Source: Begonia masoniana (taxonomy: Eukaryota > Streptophyta > Magnoliopsida > Cucurbitales > Begoniaceae). From it: a stretch of DNA of 64,000 nucleotides. The notes under the pieces were generated by a model. The model had not been told where the DNA came from, made no database searches, and worked only from the letters and a program-made list of their open reading frames with translations. The DNA is taken from the NCBI GenBank assembly GCA_022432975.1, contig CM039502.1, positions 73,737,497 to 73,801,496 of the forward strand, read 5' to 3'. Positions 34,731 to 46,483 of the stretch are shown one piece after another. Each line of letters starts with the position of its first letter. The first letter of the stretch is position 1. Made by a program: the position numbers and the translations under genes.

Positions 34731-34931
34731 TCTACACCTAAACTTGGGATTTTATTTTTTGAGAGAGTGTAGTTTTGTGTTCTATACTTTTCAACCTAGA
34801 AAGTGTAAAGGCAGCGATTGATGGCCGTGAAGATCAATCGAAGTGTAAAAGGCAGTTGATTGACGCCCGTGAAGTCCAATCAAGATTTCTCGTGGAAAAG
34901 AAGTAGTGAATCTTCATTTTTTTTTTTTTTT
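34731..34931 (+). repeat. Copia LTR fragment next to the assembly gap
   Basis: It matches the LTR end of the copia family ('ttgattgacgcccgtgaag' and 'gagagagtgtagttttg'), in the same orientation as 1-824. It ends in a run of T immediately before the Ns. The inverted partner is 44,340-44,850. Confidence 0.7.
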
Positions 34932-35031
34932 NNNNNNNNNNNNNNNNNNNNNNNNNNNNNNNNNNNNNNNNNNNNNNNNNNNNNNNNNNNNNNNNNNNNN
35001 NNNNNNNNNNNNNNNNNNNNNNNNNNNNNNN
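34932..35031. other. Assembly gap of exactly 100 N
   Basis: The run of N is exactly 100 long, the conventional size for a gap of unknown length. Comparison with the inverted arm suggests that several kilobases (the counterpart of about 39,840-44,390) belong here. Confidence 0.95.
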
Positions 35032-36817
35032 AGTTAACCATTTGGATTCAGCTCTAAGCTAATGGCATATCGAAAATCATAGTTTGGGGTTGATGTCGTT
35101 ACTCTACTCCAAAGCATCTTCCACCTTCTCAATGGGTAAACAAATTAAAAGCTCTTTTGCATCAAAAAATGCAATCTCTACATCTAAGCCCCTACTTCAC
35201 ATAGACATTTTCGGTCCTTCTAATATGGCTAGTCTAGGGAGAAAACGCTATGCCTATGTATATAGTAGATGATTTCTCTAGGTTCACATGGGTGTTCTTC
35301 CTAAAGTTAAAGGACGAAACATTCGACATTCAACATGAAAGGGATCTCACCATTGTCAAATGAGCGATTTGAACTCTTGTGCCTCAAACATGGAATTGAG
35401 TACAACTTCTCATCTCCTATGACTCCTCAACAGAATGGTGTTATTGAGAGCAAAAATAGGTATCTTCAAGAGCTTGCTCGACCATGCTCAACGAGAACTC
35501 CCTTCCAAAATATTTTTGGACAGAAGCTGTAACAGCTTGCTATGTGCTACACCAGGTCTCTATAAGACCGATTCTAGAGAAAACCCACTATGAGTTATGG
35601 AACAGCAAGTCCTAGTGTCAAATACTTTAGAGCTTTTGGTTGTAAGTGCTTCATCCTTAATACCAAGGATAACTTGGCCAAATTCGATTCTAAAATGGAT
35701 ATTGAAACATTCGTTGGTTATTCCTCCTCTAGCAAAGCCTATAGTGTTCAACAAAAGGACTCTAATAATTGAAGAATCCATGCATGTCAACTTTGTTGAA
35801 TCACCCAATCTCACAATAAATGTGGAAATGGATGATGGTTTAGAAATGCACATAGATTCTCTTTCTCTCGGTGATAAAGTTGAAACCATTCAAGAAGAAA
35901 ATCCCCTAGATCCTTCTTCAAAATCTCTAGAAATTGTTCCAATCAAGGATGAAAATGATGTTCTTCCTAGACATTGAAAATTTGTAAAAATCATCCCTTA
36001 GATGAAGTTCTAGGTGATCATTCCTTAGGAGTCAAAAACTACATAGCCTCTCTTAGGAATCTTTGTGCTAATATTGCATTCATCTCTCAAATAGAACCTA
36101 AGAAATTTGAGGAAGCCGAGTTAGATGAGAATTAGATAGTTGTCATACAAGAATAGTTGAATCAATTCAAAATGAACAATGCATGAGAACTTGTTCTAAG
36201 GCCTAAAGATCATCTAATTATAAGGAACCAAAATGGATTTTTAAAAATAAGTTGGATGAAAATAGAATAGTTGTTAGAAATAAGGCTAGATTGGTTGCCA
36301 ATGGGTACAACCAAGAAGAATTGATATATTTTGAGGAAAACCTTTGCTCTAGTAGCTCACTTAAAGTCAATTAGGATGCTCTTAGCCTATGATTGCTACA
36401 AGAACTTCACACTCTTTCAAATGGATGTAAAGAGTGCTTTTCTCAATGGATATATCATGGAAGAAGTTTATGTAGAGCAACCCGTTAGTTTCGAAGCTTA
36501 TGACAAGCTTGATCATGTGTTCAAGCTCAAGAAAGCTCTATATGGACTTTAAGCAAGCTCCTAGAGCTTGATATGATAGGTTGAAAAATATCCTTGAGGA
36601 AAGGAAGTTCAAAAAGGGTAAAACCGATTCAACTTTATTCGGTTCCACTAATGTCTCACTGTGTGATAAATTATCTTCTCTAATGCAAAGTGAATTTGAG
36701 ATAAGTATGAAGGTGAAGTTAAATTCTTCATAGATTTTCAGATTTGTTAAATAGCTCTTAAAGAGATTTGAACTGAGTTCTTCTAAGCCAGCTAGAACCC
36801 CAATGAGCACCACTACA
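35032..36817 (+). pseudogene. Copia pol fragment, integrase to RT (plus strand)
   Basis: This fragment runs from the GAG_pre-integrase end through the integrase core (IDIFGPSNMASLGRKRYAYV, then FSSPMTPQQNGV and the HYELWN region) into RT (RLVANGYNQEE near 36,290, FALVAHLKSIRMLLA, MDVKSAFLNGYI, LKKALYGL near 36,540). It contains several frameshifts and stops. It stops at 36,817 after the phrase PMSTTT, where the fold-back begins. The minus-strand copy at 36,818-39,780 is its inverted relative. Confidence 0.85.
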
Positions 36818-36924
36818 CTAAACAGAATATCAGGCCTACTAAAAGTTAAGTATAGAAGTGAACCAATTATTCATCGATATTTCTTAATATCTATATTTAA
36901 CCTGTTTTCATCTTTGTCCAATTT
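36818..36924 (-). other. Asymmetric spacer at the fold-back centre
   Basis: Sequence to the left (…'gagcaccactaca', ending 36,817) is repeated inverted starting at 36,925 ('tgtagtggtactc'). The 107 bp between belong to the minus-strand copia only: they encode KLDKDENRLNIDIKKYR and the SLLYLTFSRPDI motif that follows RT. So the right-hand copy extends past the turning point and the left-hand copy does not. Confidence 0.8.
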
Positions 36925-38960
36925 TGTAGTGGTACTCATTGGGGTTCTAGCTGGCTTAGAAGAACTCAGTCCAAATCTCTTTAAGAGCTCTTTAATGTAT
37001 TTTTCTTGACAAAATAAAATACCATTTGGATTTTGACTAATCTGAAATCCTATGAAGAATTTTAACTCCTCCATCATACTCATCTCAAATTCACTTTGCA
37101 TTAGGGAGGAGAATTCATCACATAGTGAGACATTAGTTGAACCGAATAAAGTTGAATCGGTTTTACCCTTTTTAAACTTCCTTTCCTCTAGGAGCTTGCT
37201 TAAACTATAGAACTTTCTTGAGTTTGAACACATGATCAAGCTTGTCATAAGCTTCGAAACTAACGAGTTGCTCTATATAAACTTATTCCATAGGTTAAGA
37301 GCATCCTAATTGACTCTAAGTGAGCTACTAGAGCAAAAGTTTCCTCAAAATCTATTCATTCTTCTTGACTGTACCCCTTGGCAACCAATCTAGCCTTATT
37401 TCTAACAACTATCTCGTTTTCATCCAACTTATTCTTAAAAACTCACCATTTTGGTTCCTATAATTGGATGATCTTTAGGCCTTGGAACAAGTTCCCATAC
37501 ATTGTTCTTTTCGAATTGATTAACTATTCTTGCATGACAACTATCTAATTCTCATCTAACTCGGCTTTCTCAAATTTCTTAGGTTCTATTTGAGAGATGA
37601 ATGCAACATTAGTACTTTCTGAACTTCCTTTCCTCTAGGAGCTTGCTTAAACTATAGAACTTTCTTGAGTTTGAACACATGATCAAGCTTGTCATAAGCT
37701 TCGAAACTAACGAGTTGCTCTATATAAACTTATTCCATAGGTTAAGAGCATCCTAATTTACTCTAAGTGAGCTACTAGAGCAAAAGTTTCCTCAAAATCT
37801 ATCCATTCTTCTTGACTGTACCCCTTGGCAACCAATCTAGCCTTATTTCTAACAACTATCTCGTTTTCATCCAACTTATTCTTAAAAACTCACCATTTTG
37901 GTTCCTATAATTGGATGATCTTTAGGCCTTGGAACAAGTTCCCATACATTGTTCTTTTCGAATTGATTCAACTATTCTTGCATGACAACTATCTAATTCT
38001 CATCTAACTCGGCTTTCTCAAATTTCTTAGGTTCTATTTGAGAGATGAATGCAACATTAGTACTTCTGAACTTCCTTTCCTCTAGGAGCTTGCTTAAACT
38101 ATAGAACTTTCTTGAGTTTGAACACATGATCAAGCTTGTCATAAGCTTCGAAACTAACGAGTTGCTCTATATAAACTTATTCCATAGGTTAAGAGCATCC
38201 TAATTTACTCTAAGTGAGCTACTAGAGCAAAAGTTTCCTCAAAATCTATCCATTCTTCTTGACTGTACCCCTTGGCAACCAATCTAGCCTTATTTCTAAC
38301 AACTATCTCGTTTTCATCCAACTTATTCTTAAAAACTCACCATTTTGGTTCCTATAATTGGATGATCTTTAGGCCTTGGAACAAGTTCCCATACATTGTT
38401 CTTTTCGAATTGATTCAACTATTCTTGCATGACAACTATCTAATTCTCATCTAACTCGGCTTTCTCAAATTTCTTAGGTTCTATTTGAGAGATGAATGCA
38501 ACATTAGTACTTTCTGAACTTCCTTTCCTCTAGGAGCTTGCTTAAACTATAGAACTTTCTTGAGTTTGAACACATAATCAAGCTTGTCATAAGCTTCGAA
38601 ACTAACGAGTTGCTCTATATAAACTTATTCCATAGGTTAAGAGCATCCTAATTGACTCTAAGTGAGCTACTAGAGCAAAAGTTTCCTCAAAATCTATCCA
38701 TTCTTCTTGACTGTACCCCTTGGCAACCAATCTAGCCTTATTTCTAACAACTATCTCGTTTTCATCCAACTTATTCTTAAAAACTCACCATTTGGTTCCT
38801 ATAATTGGATGATCTTTAGGCCTTGGAACAAGTTCCCATACATTGTTCTTTTCGAATTGATTCAACTATTCTTGCATGACAACTATCTAATTCTCATCTC
38901 ACTCGGCTTTCTCAAATTTCTTAGGTTCTATTTGAGAGATGAATGCAACATTAGTACAAA
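36925..38960 (-). pseudogene. Copia RT region with a fourfold 447-bp duplication
   Basis: The minus strand encodes copia RT. The block from about 37,181 is tandemly repeated four times with periods of 447, 447 and 448 bp (starts 37,181, 37,628, 38,075, 38,523). Each unit covers the RT stretch from the segment before RLVANGY to the ALYGL motif. The units are nearly identical, so the duplication is recent. The reading frame is broken in every unit. Confidence 0.9.
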
Positions 38961-39117
38961 GATTCCTAAGGGAGGCTATAGTTTTAACTTCTAAGAAATG
39001 ATCTAAGGAATGATTTTTGATAAATTTCCAATCTCTAGGAAGAGCATCATTTTCGTCCTTGATTGGAACAATTTCTAGAGATTTTGAAGAATAATCTAGG
39101 GGATTTTCTCATTGAAT

Positions 39118-39780
39118 GGTTCCAGCTTTATCACCAATAGAAAGAGAATCTATATTCATTTCTAAACCATCATCCCTTTCGACATTTATTGTGGGATGGG
39201 GTGATTCATCAAAGTTTACATGCATGGATTCTTCAATTACTAGAGTCCTTTTGTTGAACGCTCTATAGGCTTTGCTAGAGGAGGAATAACCAACGAATGT
39301 TTCAATATCCGTTTTAGAATCGAATTTGGCCAAGTTGTCCTTGGTATTAAGGATGAAGCACTTACAACCTAAAATCTCTAAAGTATTTGACACTAGGAGA
39401 CTTGCCGTTCCATAACTCATAGGGGGTTTTCTCTAGAATCGGTCTTATAGAGACCTGGTTTAGCACAGAGAAAGCTGGGGAAACAACTTCTGCCCAAAAA
39501 TATTTTGGAAGGGAGTTCTCGTTGAGCATGGTCCGAGCAAGCTCTTGAAGAGACCTATTTTTGCTCTCAACAACACCATTCTGTTGAGGAGTCATATGAG
39601 ATGAGAAGTTATGCTCAATTCTATGTTTGAGGCACAAGAGTTCAAATCGATCATTTTCAAATTCTCCACCATGATCACTACGAATAGATACAATGGTGAG
39701 ATCCTTTTCATGTTGAACTCTTTTCCTAAAGCTAGAGAAGATGTCGAATATTTCGTCCTTTGACTTTAGGAAGAACACTC
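39118..39780 (-). pseudogene. Copia integrase core fragment (minus)
   Basis: The frames 39,362-39,778 and 39,109-39,420 encode the integrase region with VSIRSDHGGEFEN (the second catalytic Asp) and MTPQQNGVVESKNR (the catalytic Glu). The segment corresponding to FKCSGRKRYA and the N-terminal zinc finger has been joined to the protease region, so the GAG_pre-integrase part present at 35,032 in the other arm is missing here. Confidence 0.85.
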
Positions 39781-39834
39781 ATGTGAACCTAGAGAAATCA
39801 TCTACCATATAACATAGGCATAGCAGTTTTCCCC

Positions 39835-41575
39835 CTAGACTGACCACATTAGAAGGAACCTATAATCCTTAAACAGAATCTTGCTATTTGAAACATCTTT
39901 AATCACACATGCATTTGATTTAAATGTGACTTTGTAACCCTTATCACACAGTTGACTAATACTTAACAAGTTGTGTTTCAAACCATCAACTAATAGTACA
40001 TTCTCAATAATAGACTTGCTAGGATTACGTATATTGCCAATGCCAACAATCTTACCCTTTTGATTTCCACCAAAAGTAACGTTTCTTTTTTTTGTTGACA
40101 AAAACAAGTTTTGTTGAGTCTCCCGTCATATGCCTTGAACATCCGTTATCAAGGTACCATTGATTCGACATACGAGAACATTCAACCTACAAAAGAGAAT
40201 CATGTGATCTTCTTAGGTACCCAAATTTTTTGGGTCCTAGCGTTAGGTTTGGTTCTCTTAGGAACCCATTGTAATAGCAGGTAGGAAACTTGATTTCTTA
40301 CCAAGTTTCAAAAGACATTCATATGATTTATGTCTTATCTCATTACATGCATGACAGGTAGTTGATTTGACAAAAAAATTCTTATATGCTTTCTTTTTGT
40401 TAAACCTTTCATATACTAAATCTGCTTTATCAAATGTCACTCTTTGACTACCTAACAACATGTTCAAGTTCTTGCTATCGTTAGTAAATTTAAAGCAATG
40501 TTATTCAAATTCTCATTTCTACTTAAGCAATGTTATTCAAATTCTCATTTCTACTTTTAAGATCATTTATCTCCTTTTCATGCATGTTGACTTCTTTAGC
40601 ATGCCGATTAAGTTACTGTTTTCCTTTTTCAATGAATTAAATTTAGCCTTTAACATACTAAACTGTTTTACTAAGTCATTGAAAGCATCAACAAGTTCAC
40701 CATCCTCATTATCTTCACTATCACTAGAAGAATAACTAACTTCTTCTTCCTTGGCCATGAAGCACAGATTTGCAACTTCTTCATCTTCGGACGAGGTGTC
40801 GCTCTCACTATCATCCCATGTTGCCTTCATAGCTCTCTTTTTTAATTTCTTGGGATTCTTCTTGGCTTGTGGACATTCGGCCTTGATATGACCGGGCTTC
40901 CCACATTCAAAGCATGTGATTTATTTCTCTTTTGAGGCTTTTCTCCCATTGAGAATTTCCTCCCATGCATTCTTTTCCATTGGAGGAATTTGCTGAACCT
41001 CCTCATGATGAGAGCTATATTCTCATCATCATCTTCTTCCTCAGATTCTTCTTGTTTGCTTGAAGAAGTTTTGAGTGCAATATCTTTCTTTTTGTTGATC
41101 TCTTTCTCTTTGAGATCTTCCTTCTCATTGGCTTTCATGGTTATCTTATGAGTCATTAGAGAGCCAACGAGTCCTTCAAGCTTGAGAACTTTGAGATCTT
41201 TATCTTATTGTATAGCTGTCACTTTCGATTGCCAAGCTCTTGGTAGACACCTAAGGATCTTTCTCACAAGTTCTACACCTAAATAAGTCTCACAAAGAAC
41301 TTTTAAGCCATTAGTGATGTTAGGAAATCGAGTAAACATGGAGGAAATGACTTCCTTCTCCATTGAAAATAGTTCATATTCATGTACAAGTGTATACTCA
41401 ATTTACTCTCTTTAACTTGGTTAGTTCCCTCATGTGTAATCTCTAGTAAGTGCCATATTTCATATGCACTATCATACCCTTGAACTCTGTTGAACTCGTC
41501 TCTGTTCAGTGCAAAATATAAGGTGTTAATTGCCTTAGCATTTAAGCTCAAATTCCTTTATCAGACTCAGTTGAA
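39835..41575 (-). pseudogene. Copia gag and protease (Sirevirus type), truncated
   Basis: From 41,575 downward come a truncated gag (LSLNAKAINTLYFALNRDEF), a lysine-rich region (41,050-41,150), a zinc knuckle near 40,870-40,930 with a stop beside it, and the acidic block MKATWDDSESDTSSEDEE (40,830 downwards). A 32-bp direct duplication follows at 40,493-40,556, then the protease region (39,835-40,180, with VTFGGNQKGKIVGIGN). The gag N-terminus, PBS and LTR end are deleted: gag runs directly into the 48-bp array at 41,577. Confidence 0.82.
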
Positions 41576-41576
41576 T

Positions 41577-42830
41577 TCAGTAGACTTCAGAATCTGGTCG
41601 ACTTGAATTTGGTCGATATTGATTTCGGTAGATTTCAGAATCTGGTCGACTTGAATTTGGTCGATATTGATTTCGGTAGATTTCAGAATCTGGTCGACTT
41701 GAATTTGGTCGATATTGATTTCGGTAGATTTCAGAATCTGGTCGACTTGAATTTGGTCGATATTGATTTCGGTAGATTTCAGAATCTGGTCGACTTGAAT
41801 TTGGTCGATATTGATTTCGGTAGATTTCAGAATCTGGTCGACTTGAATTTGGTCGATATTGATTTCGGTAGATTTCAGAATCTGGTCGACTTGAATTTGG
41901 TCGATATTGATTTCGGTAGATTTCAGAATCTGGTCGACTTGAATTTGGTCGATATTGATTTCGGTAGATTTCAGAATCTGGTCGACTTGAATTTGGTCGA
42001 TATTGATTTCGGTAGATTTCAGAATCTGGTCGACTTGAATTTGGTCGATATTGATTTCGGTAGATTTCAGAATCTGGTCGACTTGAATTTGGTCGATATT
42101 GATTTCGGTAGATTTCAGAATCTGGTCGACTTGAATTTGGTCGATATTGATTTCGGTAGATTTCAGAATCTGGTCGACTTGAATTTGGTCGATATTGATT
42201 TCGGTAGATTTCAGAATCTGGTCGACTTGAATTTGGTCGATATTGATTTCGGTAGATTTCAGAATCTGGTCGACTTGAATTTGGTCGATATTGATTTCGG
42301 TAGATTTCAGAATCTGGTCGACTTGAATTTGGTCGATATTGATTTCGGTAGATTTCAGAATCTGGTCGACTTGAATTTGGTCGATATTGATTTCGGTAGA
42401 TTTCAGAATCTGGTCGACTTGAATTTGGTCGATATTGATTTCGGTAGATTTCAGAATCTGGTCGACTTGAATTTGGTCGATATTGATTTCGGTAGATTTC
42501 AGAATCTGGTCGACTTGAATTTGGTCGATATTGATTTCGGTAGATTTCAGAATCTGGTCGACTTGAATTTGTAAGTAGATATGTAACGTGTGCAGAAGAC
42601 TTCTTCAAAATCTGGTTGACTGGGTTTGGTTGATATTGATTTCGGTAGATTTCAGAATCTGGTCGACTTGAATTTGGTCGATATTGAATTCGGTAGACTT
42701 CAGAATCTGGTCGACTTGGTTTTGGTCGATGTTGAATTCAGTAGACTTCAGAATCTAGTTGACTTGATTTTGGTCGATATTGAATTCAGTAGACTTCAGA
42801 ATCTGGTCGACTTTATTGTTGCATAAGCGT
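41577..42830. repeat. 48-bp tandem repeat array in a copia LTR
   Basis: The unit is 48 bp and contains 'gaatctggtcgacttgaatt' and 'tggtcgatattgatttcgg'. About 20 nearly perfect copies run 41,585-42,568, followed by diverged units to 42,830. Because 48 is divisible by three, both strands hold long open frames (343 and 323 codons) that are artefacts. The diverged edge units show that the array arose from motifs like the 'gtggacgactgcgtc' words of the related LTRs. Confidence 0.93.
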
Positions 42831-43178
42831 TCTTCGGTTTTGGTCATCAATTTCGGTAGACTTCAACATTCGGTAGACTTAATTCCCACTGACGATATCT
42901 GGCTTTAGTGTATCGGTCGACTTTGTTGTTCGATTGATATATTTGGCGGATGACTTTCAAGTCTGCTTTGACATCATCGGTCATGTTCCTTTAACATTTT
43001 ATGCATGCACCAGTCTTGACTAACAACACTTGATCAAAAACGTTAGAAAAACATAATACCCTAAATAACTACAATTACTTAATAATATCACTCATTTCTT
43101 ATAATCAATTCATAATTTTTCACGCTAATCATAATCATTAAAAACACAGTTAGATTTAAACATATTTTAAGTTAATAG
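42831..43178 (-). repeat. Start of a copia LTR (minus)
   Basis: The stretch ends 'aaacatattttaagttaata' and includes 'gttagaaaaacataataccc', both close to the beginning of the copia LTR at 3,832-5,785 in the same orientation. With the 48-bp array it makes an LTR whose other end is deleted. Confidence 0.7.
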
Positions 43179-44339
43179 TATGATATTAATTCATTGTATT
43201 TAGTATTTCATTTTAATTTATTTTTTGATTTACTCGGTACAGTTTTGTATGAGTTGCATTACATAAATCTTGTATCTTGGGAATAAATTAAATGAATAGC
43301 TGAGAATGCTAACATTGATACAATGAAATCCATAACACAAGATTCCCCTGTTTGATAGTTCAGAAAATTGAACAATTAGCGTGTAAATTCATAAATGTTA
43401 TGAATTAATTATTCAATCAAGAGCTAATGTCAAAGGATAAAGATGTGTAATATGAGAGGTTAACGGATTTTATACCTAGCTCTATTACGAATCTCAATAG
43501 ACATTTACTTTGAGTAAATAGACTATATAGTTCTAAGAGTACAACTCTAGGTTTTAGTGGAATTACTCTACAGTTAATAATTGTATTATGTAATATAAAG
43601 AGTTTATATTATTAACAAATATTATTAGAGTTTAGGGCTATAGGTCCATCAGTCCCTCTGTTATCTTATATCACTATTTAATTTCCATGTTATAAAAATA
43701 AATATATAAATAATTAATAATTATTAGACACTCAAATGAATATATTGCGATTCAAAATATATAAATAGTTTTTATATTTTGAATTCAAAATAAAATATCT
43801 CATTAGATGATATTGTTTCAAGGGATTTGAATTAGATTTGAAGAATCACATCAGATGAGATCTTCAAATTTAAATTGAAGTTAGTTAATTTAACAAACTA
43901 TTAAATCAGATTTTTGAAATTTGAATAAAAGTATATCTGAAATAAGATGAGATTATCTTAAAAAGTAGTTTTCATAAATATATTCTAAAAACTGTTTTTA
44001 TTATATGATTAATCGATAAATTATTTTATTAGATAAATCAACTGCTAATCAAATCTAATTTGATTATATAAGATTTATTTTTAAAAATTAATTTTTATTA
44101 AAATAAATCTATAAAATTGTTAAATGTGATTATCAAAAGGAGATAAAAATATAAGATAATCTAATCCTGAGAGAAAGAGTGTGATCTTTTCGTATTCGGT
44201 TTTAGAAAACGTTTTCTAAGATCGAAGAAAAACGTCTCATGCGTTGATAATACGTCTTTCCACAAATATAAGAGTGCGTTGTTCTTGTAAATCGGACGCC
44301 CACACGTCAGGAAATTTAAGTGTAAAGATCTTCAGAGTC
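43179..44339. other. AT-rich unassigned sequence
   Basis: About 1.15 kb of AT-rich DNA holds no ORF longer than a few dozen codons. A phrase 'gctataggtccatcagtccc' near 43,645 resembles words seen in other copia LTRs, but no boundaries, PBS or PPT could be found. It lies between two copia LTR fragments and may be a decayed LTR. Confidence 0.4.
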
Positions 44340-44850
44340 TTCGGAAAAAACACTTTTGCCTACGTTCGCACTTCAAGGATTCACTCACTACTTCTCTTCC
44401 ACGAGAAATCTTGATTGGACTTTATGGGCGTCAATCAACTGCAAACACTTCGATTGATCTTCACGGGCGTCAATCGCTGCCTTTATACTTTCTAGGTTGA
44501 AAAGTATAGAACACAAAACTACACTTCTCAAAAAACAAAATCTCAAGTTTAGGTGTAGAGAGTCGCAGAGTATTACAAACTTAAACTCGTTTCCGTAATC
44601 TGCTTCACATTTGGACGAAACTTCCACGAGAAATCTTGATTGGACTTTATGGGCGTCAATCAACTGCAAACACTTCGATTGATCTTCACGGGCGTCAATC
44701 GCTGCCTTTATACTTTCTAGGTTGAAAAGTATAGAACACAAAACTACACTTCTCAAAAAACAAAATCTCAAGTTTAGGTGTAGAGAGTCGCAGAGTATTA
44801 CAAACTTAAACTCGTTTCCGTAATCTGCTTCACATTCGGACGAAACTTCC
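44340..44850 (-). repeat. Copia LTR fragment with 225-bp direct duplication
   Basis: This is the inverted partner of 34,731-34,931. The block starting 'cttccacgagaaatcttgat' occurs at 44,396 and again at 44,621, a 225-bp direct repeat with nearly identical units. It contains the 'gattgatcttcacgggcgtc' motif from which the 40-bp array elsewhere is built. Confidence 0.8.
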
Positions 44851-44995
44851 ACTTCTTCTTCTAAAAGACCATTCCACCAATCCTTAGCATAACCGGTTAA
44901 TTTCTTATAGGCTATGCTAATCTTTCATTTCTCCGAATAATCCTCATAACTGAAATAGAAGTGATCTTCCACCAATTCAATCCAAGCATAATATT
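44851..44995 (-). pseudogene. Gag-like scrap (right arm)
   Basis: The minus strand encodes YYAWIELVEDHF, FSYEDYSEK, a stop, then AYKKLTGYAKDWWNGLLEEE. This is the inverted and slightly more complete version of 34,572-34,730. The frame is continuous with 46,013 onward when the Cassandra cluster is removed. Confidence 0.5.
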
Positions 44996-46007
44996 TGTGA
45001 TGACCCGAATGAACACGTATGAGGAGGAACCACCCAGTGTTCTGCGAATCCCAAGTGAACTTGGGTCGGAGGGTGACGTGCTAGGTTAAAACTCTGCAGA
45101 TCCCGGGTTGAACTTGGGCTGGAGGGTTCAGTCGTAAAAAAGAGGGTCGTCACAATCCCACATCGCTTGGGGAAGTATGTGAAAATAAAATATATGTAAG
45201 GAAACTCTCCCAAGATAGTAAGACGCGTTTTGGAGCACAATTGGCAACAGATCCCATAAGAACTCAGAAGTTAAAAGTGCTTCCCAGGTTGGGTGACCAA
45301 ATGGGAAGTCCTCGCCAAACAAAGCCGTGAGAGGAGGGGTTACGGCCCAATCCCCAAAGCGGACAATATCTTGCTGGGAAAATGAGTCATTACAAATGGT
45401 ATCAGAGCCTGTACCCAACCGGAAATGTGCCCAACGAGGACGTTGGGCCCCCAAGGGGGGTGATTGTAAAGACCCAAATGGACATGTATGAGGAGGAACC
45501 ACACAGTGCTCCGCGAATCCCGAGTGGGACTTGGGCTTGACGTGCTGGGTTAAACTCCACGGATCCCGGGTTAGACTTGGGCCAGAGGGTTCGGTTGCAG
45601 AAAAATGGGTCGTCACAATCCCACATCGCTTGAGAAAGTATGTGGAAATTAAACATATGTAAGGAAACCCTCTCATAAGAACTCCGAAATTAAAAGTGCT
45701 TCGGCGAGAGTAGTACCAGGTTGGGTGACCGACTGAGAAGTCCTCGCCAAACAAAGTCGTGAGGGGAGGATATTGGGCTATGTTCCAATCCCCAGAGTGG
45801 ACAATATTTTGCTGGAAAAATGAGTCGTTACAAATGGTATCAGAGCCAGTACCCAACCGAAAATGTGGCCAACGAGGATGTTGGGCCCCCGAGGGGGGTG
45901 ATTGAGATAATCCCATAAGAACTCTGAAATTAAGAGTGCTTCGGCGAGAATAGTACCAGGTTGGGTGACCGACTGAGAAGTTCTCGCCAAACAAAGCCGT
46001 GAGGAGA
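44996..46007 (+). mobile_element. Cassandra TRIM cluster, three LTRs (right arm)
   Basis: LTR 44,996-45,394 is followed by PBS TGGTATCAGAGC (45,397-45,408) and an internal segment of about 70 bp ending in PPT 'aggggggtgat'. Then come LTR 45,465-45,832, PBS at 45,835, a second internal segment and a truncated LTR 45,904-46,007. ATATT occurs at 44,991-44,995 and 46,008-46,012. The 5S-like segment is clear in the middle LTR (45,672-45,746: 'ttcggcgagagtagtaccag', 'ttgggtgacc'). No protein is encoded, as expected for a TRIM. Confidence 0.87.
45672..45746 (+). other. 5S rRNA-derived segment in Cassandra LTR
   Basis: It contains the equivalent of 5S internal promoter boxes ('taaaagtgcttcggcgagag' and 'aggttgggtgacc'), with A-box substitutions compared with the copy at 29,528-29,606. 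It is part of an LTR, not a gene. Confidence 0.8.
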
Positions 46008-46012
46008 ATATT

Positions 46013-46483
46013 TGTCCCTGTGAATGAATCCTCTAAAGAAGGAATATTATATAGGATCAGCCAAATTTTATTTCCAAAGATGTCCGTTTTGAAATATTAG
46101 TTTTTTGTTCTTAAAGATAGTTCGGTTATATCTTTTGCCATGCGACATAAAAGTCTAGATAATAGTTGTTATCATGTTGATCTCGATAATCACTAAAATA
46201 TCTAATCTATGTACAATGCAAATGCATGTTGATTTTTGTTGGATGGGGATGGAATTGTCTTAGTGAGGAAGGTCATGGATAATATTTGTTCATGTCAGGA
46301 TACCGATTATAGTGTATTGTATCATGTTCTCTTTGTGGACATTTATTTTAAAGGGAGAAACTTAGTTTCTAAATGTTCTTAAACAAAGCTTAAGCAATAA
46401 ATTAAGCAATATATCTCAAATCAGCCACAATACAAAAATATAATAGGCTAGCTACGTGAAGCGAATGAATGCCAACTCAAAAC
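46013..46483 (-). mobile_element. Element D internal region (right arm)
   Basis: This is the inverted counterpart of 32,812-33,352. The phrase 'aaacaaagcttaagcaataa' and flanking words match; the 120-bp duplication of the left arm is absent. No intact ORF is present. Confidence 0.65.

Noticed and set aside
36818..36924. A hairpin RNA gene or attachment site at the palindrome centre
   Set aside because: The spacer is plain copia RT coding sequence on the minus strand; the symmetry comes from duplicated retroelement arms.
41577..42608. Long ORFs of 343 (minus) and 323 (plus) codons
   Set aside because: Both are by-products of a 48-bp tandem repeat whose period is divisible by three; no domain, and both strands are open.
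45128..45994. 288-codon minus-strand ORF across the Cassandra cluster
   Set aside because: The frame runs antisense through LTRs, PBS and 5S-like segments; it reflects the shared period of the two LTR units.
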